The notes under the pieces are model-generated. The model worked only from the letters and a program-made list of their open reading frames with translations. It was not told where the DNA came from and did no database searches. This document shows positions 1 to 8,679 of a stretch of 64,000 nucleotides of DNA, piece after piece. How positions within the stretch are numbered: position 1 is the stretch's first letter; each line of letters begins with the position of its first letter. The stretch spans positions 2,604,001 through 2,668,000 of the forward strand of contig NC_014364.1 of assembly GCF_000143985.1 (NCBI RefSeq), written 5' to 3'. The position numbers and the translations under genes are program-made. Source of the DNA: Sediminispirochaeta smaragdinae DSM 11293 (GTDB taxonomy: Bacteria > Spirochaetota > Spirochaetia > DSM-16054 > Sediminispirochaetaceae).

Positions 1-263
1 GCAAGACGGCGAAAGGAGAAATTCGCTTTGTGTTTAACGGTGATACCGTGTTTCAACCCGCGGTATTCGACGTAGTGCTCACTCACGGCGATGCGGCCTC
101 TGCCAATAAAAACGAGACCGAACAAGGAGGGGGATGGCAGGCCCGATGGCCTTTTGTCGTGGCCGGTCTCATCGCTCTCATCGTTATCGTCAGATTTGCA
201 TCTATTGCGTTGGGGAAGAAGAGAGACGATGATGACAAACGACGCAAGAATCCGGTAGAATAG
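1..263 (+). CDS. C-terminal end of a membrane-anchored protein (partial)
   Basis: Only the last 87 codons are in the window; the reading frame is open from base 3, so the true start lies upstream and the GTG at 30 is probably internal. The visible part has a short beta-rich stretch, a Gly-rich linker (EQGGG), one hydrophobic segment of about 20 residues (PFVVAGLIALIVIVRF) and a very charged cytoplasmic tail (KKRDDDDKRRK). This is the layout of an exported protein anchored by a C-terminal transmembrane helix. No family is recognisable from this fragment. The stop is 4 bases before the next start, and a candidate promoter for the next gene lies inside its last codons. Confidence 0.7.
   Translation, partial: KTAKGEIRFVFNGDTVFQPAVFDVVLTHGDAASANKNETEQGGGWQARWPFVVAGLIALIVIVRFASIALGKKRDDDDKRRKNPVE
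232..261 (+). promoter_or_regulatory. Candidate promoter of the DHH phosphoesterase gene
   Basis: ATGACA (232-237), an 18-base spacer and TAGAAT (256-261). The -10 hexamer ends 6 bases before the ATG at 268, so the start point would fall at or next to the start codon. No Shine-Dalgarno is visible there. It lies inside the end of the upstream gene; readthrough with translational coupling is the alternative. Confidence 0.4.
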
Positions 264-267
264 CCGC

Positions 268-1272
268 ATGGGGAGATTTGCGAAAGTAGCCGGATTTATC
301 GAACGTCACGAGGCTTTTTTTATTTCCGGTCATGAGACGCCCGATGCCGATGCTCTCGGTAGCGAAATAGCCTTATACCGTGCTCTTCGTCATTTGGGTA
401 AGCGAGTAAAGATTGTCAATGCCGATCCGGCCGCACAGAAATATGCCTACCTCGATCCCGAAGGGGTTATCGATACTCTGGACCCTGATCCGGCGGTAAC
501 ATATTCTCTGCCTGAGGATGTCGCTTCATGGGGACATTTTATCCTCGACACAAACGATATCGGAAATATCGGCCATGTTGCCACTCTTATTCTTCCTTAT
601 GTCGGTGAATACTATATCATTGATCACCATGAGTTGGGTGATGACCTGTTCACCGACAATCACATCGAAGAAAATGCCTCGTCGACCAGTGAAATCCTTT
701 ACGATTTGCTGACGGAACTAAATATTCCGATTAATCTTGAGGTTGCGGTAGCCTTATATACGGGGATCATGTACGACACCGGTTCCTTTATTTATCCGAA
801 AACCAGTGCACGGACCTTCGGCATTGCACACGATCTTGTGGAAATCGGAGTTAATCCAAACGAAATGTATCAGCATATCTACGAGAGTAACTCTATTCCC
901 GCTCTGAAACTTCAATCAAAGGTCCTTGCAAGTCTCGAACTCTACTACGATCAACATGTTGCCGTTCAAACCATGCTCAGAGAAACCATTGCGGCCTGTG
1001 GGGCACGGTATGAAGAGGCTGATAGTTTCATCAATGTTCCTTTAAAAAGTAAAGATATTCGTGTATCTATCTTCTTTAAGGAAAACGAACAGGGAATTCT
1101 TCGTTGTTCGTTACGTTCCAAAGGCAATATTAATGTTGCGGCGATTGCCCAAACCTTCGGAGGCGGGGGACATCGTACCGCCGCCGGTTTCAAGAGCGCC
1201 TTTCGGCTCGAGACCATAAAGACAAAGGTTCTGGGAATGCTGCAAAGCTATTTTGAATCAGGAAGTGAATAA
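268..1272 (+). CDS. nrnA: DHH/DHHA1 phosphoesterase, NrnA-like oligoribonuclease/pAp phosphatase
   Basis: 334 residues, the usual length for NrnA-type enzymes, which degrade short oligonucleotides and dephosphorylate 3'-phosphoadenosine 5'-phosphate in the cytosol. The DHH domain has the metal-binding DADALGSE near residue 25 and the DHH signature in IIDHHELGD near residue 118. The C-terminal DHHA1 domain carries the glycine-rich GGGGHRTAAG near residue 295. The start is ATG, 4 bases after the previous stop, without a visible Shine-Dalgarno but with a -10-like hexamer 6 bases upstream. A lipoprotein gene follows after 2 bases. The domain call is firm; whether the enzyme prefers nanoRNA, pAp or cyclic dinucleotide products cannot be told from the sequence. 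Confidence 0.88.
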   Translation: MGRFAKVAGFIERHEAFFISGHETPDADALGSEIALYRALRHLGKRVKIVNADPAAQKYAYLDPEGVIDTLDPDPAVTYSLPEDVASWGHFILDTNDIGNIGHVATLILPYVGEYYIIDHHELGDDLFTDNHIEENASSTSEILYDLLTELNIPINLEVAVALYTGIMYDTGSFIYPKTSARTFGIAHDLVEIGVNPNEMYQHIYESNSIPALKLQSKVLASLELYYDQHVAVQTMLRETIAACGARYEEADSFINVPLKSKDIRVSIFFKENEQGILRCSLRSKGNINVAAIAQTFGGGGHRTAAGFKSAFRLETIKTKVLGMLQSYFESGSE

Positions 1273-1274
1273 TC

Positions 1275-2786
1275 GTGAAGCATAGTATCCTTATTCTTCT
1301 CATACCGATGGTGCTCATCGGCTGTGGCAACGGTGAAAAACGGGGTCAACAGAAGGCCTACTCCTCCACTTCCGAAGAAAATTCTTCTGCAGCGTCATCG
1401 GAAACAAAGCAGATTTCAGACAGCACGCGAGAACAGATAGAGGGACTTCTCTACGGTGACGAAAAGACGAGCGAGCCGAAGATTGCGATCGCCCCCCCCT
1501 ATTCCCTCGTTCAGATCCTGGATGTAAATCTTGATCTTGACCGAAACGACGAGCAAATCCTGGTGGTCAAGGCCGGGGACAGTCCCGATTCTCCTATCAA
1601 AATCATCATAGCTGATTACGACACGCTCAGAGATGGATATTATCCGGCATGGGAAAGTGAGACAGGGGCAACACAACGCAGATTTTTCGGCGTAACCCTT
1701 AGCGATGTAGTCGGGGACCATAATACGGAGATCATCTGTAGCGGCATCGATTCCCAAGGGAAACAAACGCTTGATATCTTCAGGAGGGAGAGCAGAGCCA
1801 ATAACATGGCTATTTCCTATGAACCAATTATCACCATTGCCGTGGAAGGAACCATCGAGATTCGTGAATCAGAACGATCTCAGGCCTATCTGAACGGCCT
1901 AAAAAATGGAGATAGTTTCCCGGTCTTTGCCACCGTAGAGAACGAAAATGAAACGGTTCGTTCCATGTACGCCTGGAGAAGCGGCGACGGATATTATATC
2001 AAGGTAAACGAAGAAAAAACGCCGAGAGAAGAAATCGAAGATCGCAAACTCCGCGAACTATTCAACAGCGGCGTCGATGCTTTCGAGGAGTTTCTATCGA
2101 GAAACTGGAATGGAGATCACAACAGCACGATCCTGTTCGACAAAAGCAGCCAGGAAATCACCCTCTATTCCGGTGATATCCAGGAGATATATCATTGGAA
2201 CAGTTCGTACCGGTTTCTTTCAAACAGTATCTCGATTAAGGGAGAAAATGAACTTGTCCCCTACATTCGGGTTGAGATATCAATTCGTATACTGGATAGC
2301 GGCTCGATCAGGGTGTCGTTGTACGATATCGATAATCAGACATGGCGAAAAAGCCTCAACGACTCCTGGTCGGGAACCTACTACGCTGTACCAAAAGGAA
2401 CCTCACCGGAAAAACGAGGAACGCCGGAGGCTCCTGTAAAGCTTCCGACTTTGTCTGGTTTTTATCGCGGCGAATCCGGAGAAGAACTGATCCTCACTCC
2501 TCCCCGCTTTACCCTCTCGGCAAACGGTGAACAACTTTCGGGAGGGTTCGCCGTTTATATGCTCAACGTTCCCGTCTTCGAGCTTAAAATCATCGATGAC
2601 AGGGGCATAGGAAGAGGAGAGCAAGCCTACCGTCTCGTCTATAAAGAAGAACAGGATAACGACAAAATCACCAGAACGCTTGGACTCATACCTGGTATTA
2701 TCGGAATGAAGGGGTTTATCGAAACGGACGATCCGGAAATGCGCTTCCGCCAGATCGAATACTTCGAAGATGATCAGAGTCAGTAG
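1275..2786 (+). CDS. Lipoprotein, possibly pallilysin-related
   Basis: 503 residues starting at GTG, with GGAAGTGA just upstream. The N-terminus is a lipoprotein signal ending in the lipobox LIGC (Cys17), followed by a low-complexity Ser/Glu linker, so the protein is probably anchored in a membrane facing the periplasm or surface. Residues 75-170 contain D-x-N-x-D strands (NLDLDRNDEQILVV, VVGDHNTEII) that recall degenerate FG-GAP/VCBS calcium-binding repeats. The last 110 residues look like a small beta barrel (SGFYRGESGEELILTPPRFTL). The overall form resembles spirochaetal pallilysin-related adhesins, but no HEXXH protease motif is present and the match is from memory. The 3' end overlaps the convergent SPOR gene by 7 bases. 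Confidence 0.55.
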   Translation: MKHSILILLIPMVLIGCGNGEKRGQQKAYSSTSEENSSAASSETKQISDSTREQIEGLLYGDEKTSEPKIAIAPPYSLVQILDVNLDLDRNDEQILVVKAGDSPDSPIKIIIADYDTLRDGYYPAWESETGATQRRFFGVTLSDVVGDHNTEIICSGIDSQGKQTLDIFRRESRANNMAISYEPIITIAVEGTIEIRESERSQAYLNGLKNGDSFPVFATVENENETVRSMYAWRSGDGYYIKVNEEKTPREEIEDRKLRELFNSGVDAFEEFLSRNWNGDHNSTILFDKSSQEITLYSGDIQEIYHWNSSYRFLSNSISIKGENELVPYIRVEISIRILDSGSIRVSLYDIDNQTWRKSLNDSWSGTYYAVPKGTSPEKRGTPEAPVKLPTLSGFYRGESGEELILTPPRFTLSANGEQLSGGFAVYMLNVPVFELKIIDDRGIGRGEQAYRLVYKEEQDNDKITRTLGLIPGIIGMKGFIETDDPEMRFRQIEYFEDDQSQ

Positions 2787-3718
2787 ACGGCAGAGGCTTC
2801 GAAACCGGCTTCCTTCAGCTCCAGGAGAAACTGTTCGGCATCATCCTTCTCACTTGAAAGCACCACACGATAGTAGTGAGTTCCCTGTACATCAGCCTCA
2901 ACAATAGAAGCGGAAAATCCTGCTTTCTGAAGATCGATCACCAGATACTCGGCATTTTCTCTGTCGGTGAAGGAACCGGCCTGGAGGAAGAGTGAACCTT
3001 CCTTCGGAGCACGGGCAACGGAGGCCTCTTGTTTTCGGTTTTCTCCTTCATCACCACTACTGCTTGGAGAAAGATAGCTTGCCAGAATAAGATCTGAAAA
3101 ACTTTCAAATTTGCGTGCCTGTCCCGAGATGATCATGGCTTCGGGGGAAGCCGACCAGGTATCAAGCAAAAGGCCCTTCAGGCGAGCCGCCTCATTCCCG
3201 TCGCCGCTTAAGGAGGCGCAGATGATATCCCAATAAAGAGCGACTGGTGTTTCTCCTCCCGAAGAGGATAATTCGACCTTCCCGGAAGCAGAAGAGTCAA
3301 ACAACGCTATCCTGTCAAGAAGCAGCTCCGCAGCCGTTCCCAGCTTCGTCTCTTTTTCCTGTTGAGCAACAACCTGTGCCTGGGTTTTGGCAACGCGAAG
3401 TTCCCCAAGTTCAAAGAGGAGCTCCGCACTTTTTAGAAGCGATGCAAAGTCGGTAGCATCGCCTTGAGGATAGACGAAAGAAGCGTTCTGATACGCCGTC
3501 TGGGCCGTTTCCAGATCACCGGCGAGAAGCGCAAGCTCGCCCTGCTGCTTCAAAAGACGGTAGCGTTCAGCCCTGCTTGTGGAAAGGGGGATTTGCTCCT
3601 CAATCTTGCCGAGGGCTTGAGAGAAATCGCTTGTCTCACCTGTTTCACCGTAGCCGGAAGCAACGGCAATCAAACACAAAGCAGAAAAGAAAAAACGGTG
3701 CAGCATATCCGAACTCAT
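2780..3718 (-). CDS. Periplasmic SPOR-domain protein
   Basis: 312 residues. A signal peptide (MLHRFFFSALCLIAVASGYG) suggests export. Residues 30-190 are helical and TPR-like (LLKQQGELALLAGDLETAQTA). A SPOR domain occupies roughly residues 237-312, starting at SLFLQAGSFTDRENAEYLV. SPOR domains bind peptidoglycan denuded of stem peptides and bring proteins to the division septum. The start overlaps the stop of the LapA-like gene by 4 bases, so the two are translationally coupled at the end of the folD-miaB operon. The 3' end overlaps the convergent lipoprotein gene by 7 bases with no terminator visible. The SPOR call is firm; the role of the helical part is inference. Confidence 0.8.
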   Translation of the reverse strand: MSSDMLHRFFFSALCLIAVASGYGETGETSDFSQALGKIEEQIPLSTSRAERYRLLKQQGELALLAGDLETAQTAYQNASFVYPQGDATDFASLLKSAELLFELGELRVAKTQAQVVAQQEKETKLGTAAELLLDRIALFDSSASGKVELSSSGGETPVALYWDIICASLSGDGNEAARLKGLLLDTWSASPEAMIISGQARKFESFSDLILASYLSPSSSGDEGENRKQEASVARAPKEGSLFLQAGSFTDRENAEYLVIDLQKAGFSASIVEADVQGTHYYRVVLSSEKDDAEQFLLELKEAGFEASAVY

Positions 3719-4014
3719 TTTCGAGGTTCATCTCCTTCCCCGATATCGGATAAGATCTCTTCAGGAATTTCTTTCCTTGTTTTTTTCGAAAAAAACTTTT
3801 TCGCTTCCCTCTTTTTTCTTCCCTTGCCGAGCAAGATCATGGGAATCGTTATGACCACCCCAGCGGTAAAGGCAAGGAAAAGCGAGATGAAGATCGGAAC
3901 ATCATGATAAGTCACGAAACCGAAGCTGATGTCGGAACTGGTATCGATGTTGAAAAAGATAAACAGAACGATCACAAAGACAATCAAAAGAAAGAAAATC
4001 ATTTTCCAGGGCAT
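3715..4014 (-). CDS. Small two-helix membrane protein, LapA-domain-like
   Basis: 99 residues with two hydrophobic segments (about residues 3-22 and 40-62) separated by a short polar stretch, then a basic cytoplasmic tail (KGRKKREAKKFFSKK). This is the layout of LapA-domain proteins (DUF1049), small inner-membrane proteins which in enterobacteria assist LPS assembly control. In this spirochaete the function is unknown. It overlaps miaB by 16 bases at its start and the SPOR gene by 4 bases at its end, so it belongs to the same transcript. The family assignment rests on topology and is moderate. Confidence 0.6.
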   Translation of the reverse strand: MPWKMIFFLLIVFVIVLFIFFNIDTSSDISFGFVTYHDVPIFISLFLAFTAGVVITIPMILLGKGRKKREAKKFFSKKTRKEIPEEILSDIGEGDEPRK

Positions 4015-5321
4015 ACTACCTCCCCTCGAAAGGTATTTCCGTGCAAGGTCTTCAATACAACCGGCACAAAAGAGCCTATCAAGCCTTCACCCCCCGGAAA
4101 CGCAACCATCTCGTTTCGGTTGGTTCGGGCAAGAAGCTCCCCTTCCCGCTTTTTGGCCCTCTGCTCGACAAGGACCCTCTCGCTATCGCCGATCCGTGCC
4201 TTGCGGCGTGCAAAGGAAATTTCCCGCTGAAGTTCGATAAGCGTTTTGAGCCGATCGAGCTTCACCTCATGAGGAACCTGTTCCGCCATATCATATGCGG
4301 CGGTCCCCTCCCTCGGATTATAGTAATAGGTAAAGGCGTCGTCGAATCCTACCTGCCGTACCAAATCGAGGGTAAGCTCAAAATCCTCTTCACTCTCCCC
4401 AGGGAAACCGATCATGAGGTCGGTGGAAAGGGAAAGACCGGGGATTACCGAGCGCATCATTTCGACAAGATCAAAATAGTGCTCCCGTGTATATTTTCGG
4501 TTCATTCGTCGAAGAACTGAATTAGATCCGTGCTGTACCGGCAGATGAATATGATTACACACAGTCTCATGTTCTGCTATCACCCGAATCAGCTCTTGTG
4601 GTATATCCTTCGGATGACTACTCATAAAGCGTATCCAGCGTATGGAATCGGTCATGGAAGCGATCTTCGCGAGCAAGTCAGGGAAACGAAGCGTATCGTT
4701 CCAGTTGTATGAATTGACGTTTTGCCCTAAAAGCGTTATCTCGCGGACCCCTTTTTCCTCGAGCCTCTCGATCTCACGAAAAATATCTTCTGGTGAACGC
4801 GAAATCTCCCGCCCACGGACATAGGGAACAATGCAATAGGAGCAGAAATTGTTGCAGCCGTGCATGATGGGGAGAAAGGCCTTGAAGGCTCCCTTTGCAA
4901 GGTGATAGGGCTCGAATTGAAAGTGGGGAGAGACGGAGAGATCATCCGCCTTAACGGGAGCATGCGTTTCGCCGTGTCCACAGGCAATTTCGGATAGTTT
5001 TCGCTTCTGAAAGGTTCCAAGCACATAATCGACAGCCTTTGATTCTTTGATGATCTCTTCGCCAAGGCGTTCGGCCATGCAGCCGGTCACGATAAGCGTG
5101 AAATCACGGCTCTCTTTTAAGAATTTATAGTAGCCGATGCGTCCCCAAATCCGATCCTCGGCGGTCTGACGCACCGCACAGGTATTCAAAAGAACAATAT
5201 CGGCCTCTTCCGGCCGCTCTGCAGCGCTCCAGCCGAGAGCCTCCAGCTGAAGCGTCATAGCATTTGACTCGGCTATATTCATCTGACATCCGTAGGTTTC
5301 AAGAAAAAAACGGCCTGTCAT
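3999..5321 (-). CDS. miaB: tRNA-2-methylthio-N6-dimethylallyladenosine synthase MiaB
   Basis: 440 residues, full length for the methylthiotransferase family. MiaB adds a methylthio group to i6A37 of tRNAs reading UNN codons, using two [4Fe-4S] clusters and S-adenosylmethionine. The N-terminal UPF0004 domain has its cluster cysteines (ETYGCQMN, NTCAV, VTGCMAE). The radical SAM domain has the CxxxCxxC motif in HGCNNFCSYCIVPYVRGRE near residue 155. A TRAM RNA-binding domain closes the protein. The motif and length fit MiaB better than MtaB or RimO. The start overlaps the LCP gene stop by 4 bases. Confidence 0.93.
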   Translation of the reverse strand: MTGRFFLETYGCQMNIAESNAMTLQLEALGWSAAERPEEADIVLLNTCAVRQTAEDRIWGRIGYYKFLKESRDFTLIVTGCMAERLGEEIIKESKAVDYVLGTFQKRKLSEIACGHGETHAPVKADDLSVSPHFQFEPYHLAKGAFKAFLPIMHGCNNFCSYCIVPYVRGREISRSPEDIFREIERLEEKGVREITLLGQNVNSYNWNDTLRFPDLLAKIASMTDSIRWIRFMSSHPKDIPQELIRVIAEHETVCNHIHLPVQHGSNSVLRRMNRKYTREHYFDLVEMMRSVIPGLSLSTDLMIGFPGESEEDFELTLDLVRQVGFDDAFTYYYNPREGTAAYDMAEQVPHEVKLDRLKTLIELQREISFARRKARIGDSERVLVEQRAKKREGELLARTNRNEMVAFPGGEGLIGSFVPVVLKTLHGNTFRGEVVCPGK

Positions 5322-7390
5322 GATTTATCTCCTTCGATCAGTTTATTTACATACCAGGGGATGAGCTTCCAGTTGTTTTCCCGGGGAATAAGAATCCATG
5401 CGCCCTTGTCGAAATGTTCATCGACCTCGTCCTCACGCTTTCCCGTGGCAAGCAGATTGCTGTAGGTTGCAAGGAGAACATTATCGGTGGAGATCCCTCC
5501 CCCGTTTTCAATCATGATGTGTCTGTTTTCAAGATAAAGTCTGGCAAGTTCAAAGGGGGAAAAACTGGTATCAATATATGAGGCAAGGGACTGGAGCAGC
5601 TCATACACCGTTTTTACCTCTCCGGCTCCAAGCTGATCGAAACGCTTCTTTATGCCCTCGATGACCAATTGCTGCCGCTGGGCCCTGTCGAAATCATCAC
5701 TGGTATGCCGTGAACGAGCGACTCGAAGTGCGGCGACCCCGTCGAGCAAATGGGTTCCGGCAGGATAGTGGAGTGTCGTCCACTCACCGTTTTCTCTAAT
5801 ACGGTATGTCGGATCTATCAAGGGTTGTTCCAGTGTAACCTCGATACCCCCGAGAATGTTGATAACGTCTATAAAGGCATACATGTCGACAACAATGTAA
5901 TCGTCGATGGTGAGCCCCGTCATTTCGCCTACAATCTGGGCAAAGCGTTTCGGTCCATAGATCCTGAAATAGGAGTTGATTTTGCGCTTTTTCCACCATA
6001 TATCTCGGGGAATGGCGATCAAGGTCGCCTTTTCAGGGGATATATGAGCGATGATAATGGTGTCGGCATTATTCTCATGGGTACCGCAAAGCAAAATGGT
6101 CTTTCCCTCCGGAGAAATTTTCCCCATTTGGGATAAGACGGCATCATCCGGAAGCTCCATTGTGGAAGCTGTCCCAAGCGTCGGCTCCTGTATCCCGAAG
6201 CGCCTTACGGAACCGACGACGACATCATCACGATCCATGAGGTAGATTTCTCCGGCCATTTTCTGGACCGCGAGGGATCCGGCGCGACTGCCCTTTTCAT
6301 CTATAAAATCGAAGTAAAAATAGTCGTTCTCGTCCCGCGGCTCATCATTAAGGTGTAGACCATAGATATCGAGGTAGGCGCGAAACGCTTCATCACGGAC
6401 AAGCCTTAGAACCTGCTGTTTCCCAGCATCGGTAGCCCGCTCTGTTTGTCGCCTGTTATCGGCCTCGGTGAGAAGACCGAGGAAATGATCGGAGGCTCCA
6501 TCAAACTCCTGAAATTGCGTTTCGCCGACAAGAATACCGTCGCTGCCGTAACGAACCTTCAGAGAAAAAAGGAGGATCCCGTCCCATGTCGTTACATCGA
6601 AGCTCGCTTGCTGTGAATCTTGAGTAATGGGGCTAAAACGAAGGGCCCGCTCCCTTCGAAGGGCCGTGGCCCGTCCGTCTCCGTAAAGACGGCGGAGATC
6701 GCTCTGTGCCGCCGCAAAGCTTTGTCGCTTCGTCTCAACCTCTTTTGCTTTCGATGCAAGCAGAGTAAGGACCTTCTTTGGAAGGGAGGGAGCATCTTTG
6801 CCCAGCTCTTCGTCATTTCCAGCCAGAAGCCGTTCATCGGTTTCCGCTTGATTGAGGCGATATCCCGTATCAAGAAGATGAAAGGTTGCAAGAGGGATGG
6901 AAGCGTAAGAAAAAAGCAGGCTTTCTCTTCCCTTACGCTGCATGGAAATTCCTGCAGCGGAGAGAAAGGCCTTATCGGATGAATTTTCCAGCATCACCGA
7001 AAGAAATGCCGCCCGCTCCATTTCAGCATCGTGAGCAAGAAGCGCATCCACGGCACGGTAAAAAGGAGTCTGATCCTCCTGCTTCTCTATGCCCTCGGCT
7101 GGCTCCCCTTCCGCAACGGATGCATCTTCGGCACCAAAAAAGTCATAGCGCTTCTCAGGTAGGTTCAAGGCTTGACGCAGGGTATTGTTCTCTTGTCCAA
7201 GGGAAAGAATGGCACGCTTCAGCGTGCCGAGAGAATCGTTTTGCGACTCAATCTCAGCAAAAAGCTTTTCTCCGGAGGCCTGCTGTTCGCGGCGTAGCGA
7301 TGCCACCTGAAAAAAGAGCGTGAGAAAGACAGCGACAAAAACAATACACACGAGGATGAGAAGGAGATGGGTCCTACGCATTGTCCTCAC
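5318..7390 (-). CDS. LytR-CpsA-Psr (LCP) family protein with long N-terminal extension
   Basis: 690 residues. An N-terminal membrane helix (LLLILVCIVFVAVFLTLFF) is followed by a coiled-coil-prone stretch and about 350 residues of unrecognised extracytoplasmic sequence. The LCP domain occupies roughly residues 425-620, with ADTIIIAHI, the phosphate-binding IPRDIWW, KINSYFRIYGPKRF, a GGIEVTL strand and the arginine-rich ARSRHTSDDFDRAQRQQ. LCP enzymes transfer undecaprenyl-phosphate-linked glycopolymers to the cell wall, or act as pyrophosphatases. Family members are often 300-400 residues with the domain close to the membrane helix, so the insertion is unusual. Start and stop abut purH and overlap miaB. 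The LCP call is firm; the acceptor polymer is unknown. Confidence 0.85.
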   Translation of the reverse strand: MRTMRRTHLLLILVCIVFVAVFLTLFFQVASLRREQQASGEKLFAEIESQNDSLGTLKRAILSLGQENNTLRQALNLPEKRYDFFGAEDASVAEGEPAEGIEKQEDQTPFYRAVDALLAHDAEMERAAFLSVMLENSSDKAFLSAAGISMQRKGRESLLFSYASIPLATFHLLDTGYRLNQAETDERLLAGNDEELGKDAPSLPKKVLTLLASKAKEVETKRQSFAAAQSDLRRLYGDGRATALRRERALRFSPITQDSQQASFDVTTWDGILLFSLKVRYGSDGILVGETQFQEFDGASDHFLGLLTEADNRRQTERATDAGKQQVLRLVRDEAFRAYLDIYGLHLNDEPRDENDYFYFDFIDEKGSRAGSLAVQKMAGEIYLMDRDDVVVGSVRRFGIQEPTLGTASTMELPDDAVLSQMGKISPEGKTILLCGTHENNADTIIIAHISPEKATLIAIPRDIWWKKRKINSYFRIYGPKRFAQIVGEMTGLTIDDYIVVDMYAFIDVINILGGIEVTLEQPLIDPTYRIRENGEWTTLHYPAGTHLLDGVAALRVARSRHTSDDFDRAQRQQLVIEGIKKRFDQLGAGEVKTVYELLQSLASYIDTSFSPFELARLYLENRHIMIENGGGISTDNVLLATYSNLLATGKREDEVDEHFDKGAWILIPRENNWKLIPWYVNKLIEGDKS

Positions 7391-8638
7391 CTAATGTCTA
7401 AAGGAGCGCTCACCGGTAAAGAGCAGTGCCGCCCCATATTCATTACACGCTTCGATAACCTCACCGTCCCGAAGGCTGCCGCCCGGTTCGGCAATGGCGG
7501 TAACCCCCTCCCTGAGTGCGACATCAACACCATCACGAAAGGGGAAAAAGCCGTCGGAAATCATCACCGCACCAGAAAGCCCCCCCTTAGCCTCTTCCAC
7601 ACGCGCCATGACAGAGGCTTTCGTCGTATCATCAAGGCTATCGAAGCTACCGGAATACTCACTGCGTGCAATTCGTTCGGCCATGTTTCGATAGGCCTTA
7701 TCTCTGGCTATGGTGGCAACGCCGACACGATCCTGTTCTCCCGTACCGATGGCCACCGTCGCCTCATCCTTGACATAGATCACCGAATTGCTGGTAACGG
7801 CGCTTTCCACAAGCCATCCAAAAAGCAGATCCTTGCGCTCCTGTTCGCTTGCATCGCGCCTGCAGCGAAAATGCTCGCCCTTCCGCTCGCTCTCTGCGAG
7901 GATGAAGTCCTCTTTCTTTCGTATGGAAGTGGTATAGGAGTTCTGAAGGATCAATCCTCCATCTACCAGAGAGGTAAATTCCACATATTGTCCGGCTGCG
8001 CACTCCTCAAGACGATCCATCCCGGCTATACGAAAAATACGGAGATTTTTACGGCCCGAAAGGATCTCAACCACTCCCGGTTCAAAATCCGGGGCAGCCA
8101 CAATCTCAAAATAGTTATCGGCAATCAGCTTTGCGGCATCGATGGGTATTCGCCGGTTCACAATGACAGCCCCGCCGAAGGCGGCTATGGGATCACCGCC
8201 GAGAGCCTTGGCAACGGCATCTTTCACACCATCCGCCCTGGCGACACCTGAGGGATTGTTGTGTTTCATGATGGCAGCCGTAGGACGATCTCCCATGTAT
8301 TGCAATATCTGCAGGGCCCTGTCGACATCGACAACATTGATCTTACCGGGATGTTTCCCGCTTTTTACCAGCTCGAGCTCGGAACTGAGCCCCGAAACAG
8401 GCAGCAATTTGATCATATCGGCGATCTCCACAGGACCGCCGACCCTTTTATACAAGGCTGCCTTCTGATGGGGATTTTCCCCGTAACGGAGACCTGCAGA
8501 ATGGCCGTCGACATCCCATACCACCTTTTCGTAGCTCAACTGCCGATCACCATCGTCGTAATGAAAGGTAATATCGAAACGGTTGGGAAACCGCTCCTCT
8601 TGTTTTTCTCTATAGATTGCAGTAAGGCGCTTATCCAA
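7391..8638 (-). CDS. purH: Stand-alone AICAR transformylase (PurH C-terminal domain)
   Basis: 415 residues. It converts AICAR and 10-formyl-THF to FAICAR, the penultimate step of IMP synthesis. It has RYGENPHQ at residue 51 and the catalytic KHNNPSG with Lys125-His126, and it ends in RSFRH as transformylase domains do. Bifunctional PurH is about 520 residues with these motifs some 140 residues further in. The N-terminal IMP cyclohydrolase (MGS-like) domain is absent, and no open frame for it is seen between this start and folD, 41 bases upstream. IMP cyclohydrolase must therefore be encoded elsewhere. The folD neighbour supplies formyl-folate for this reaction, which makes the pair functionally coherent. 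Confidence 0.88.
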   Translation of the reverse strand: MDKRLTAIYREKQEERFPNRFDITFHYDDGDRQLSYEKVVWDVDGHSAGLRYGENPHQKAALYKRVGGPVEIADMIKLLPVSGLSSELELVKSGKHPGKINVVDVDRALQILQYMGDRPTAAIMKHNNPSGVARADGVKDAVAKALGGDPIAAFGGAVIVNRRIPIDAAKLIADNYFEIVAAPDFEPGVVEILSGRKNLRIFRIAGMDRLEECAAGQYVEFTSLVDGGLILQNSYTTSIRKKEDFILAESERKGEHFRCRRDASEQERKDLLFGWLVESAVTSNSVIYVKDEATVAIGTGEQDRVGVATIARDKAYRNMAERIARSEYSGSFDSLDDTTKASVMARVEEAKGGLSGAVMISDGFFPFRDGVDVALREGVTAIAEPGGSLRDGEVIEACNEYGAALLFTGERSFRH

Positions 8639-8679
8639 ACCTCGCTCCTTGGTATTCTTGCGTTTGCATTACCTTATCG

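Noticed and set aside
1275..2786. Zinc protease activity of the lipoprotein
   Set aside because: No HEXXH motif is present in the protein, so a pallilysin-like protease call is not supported.
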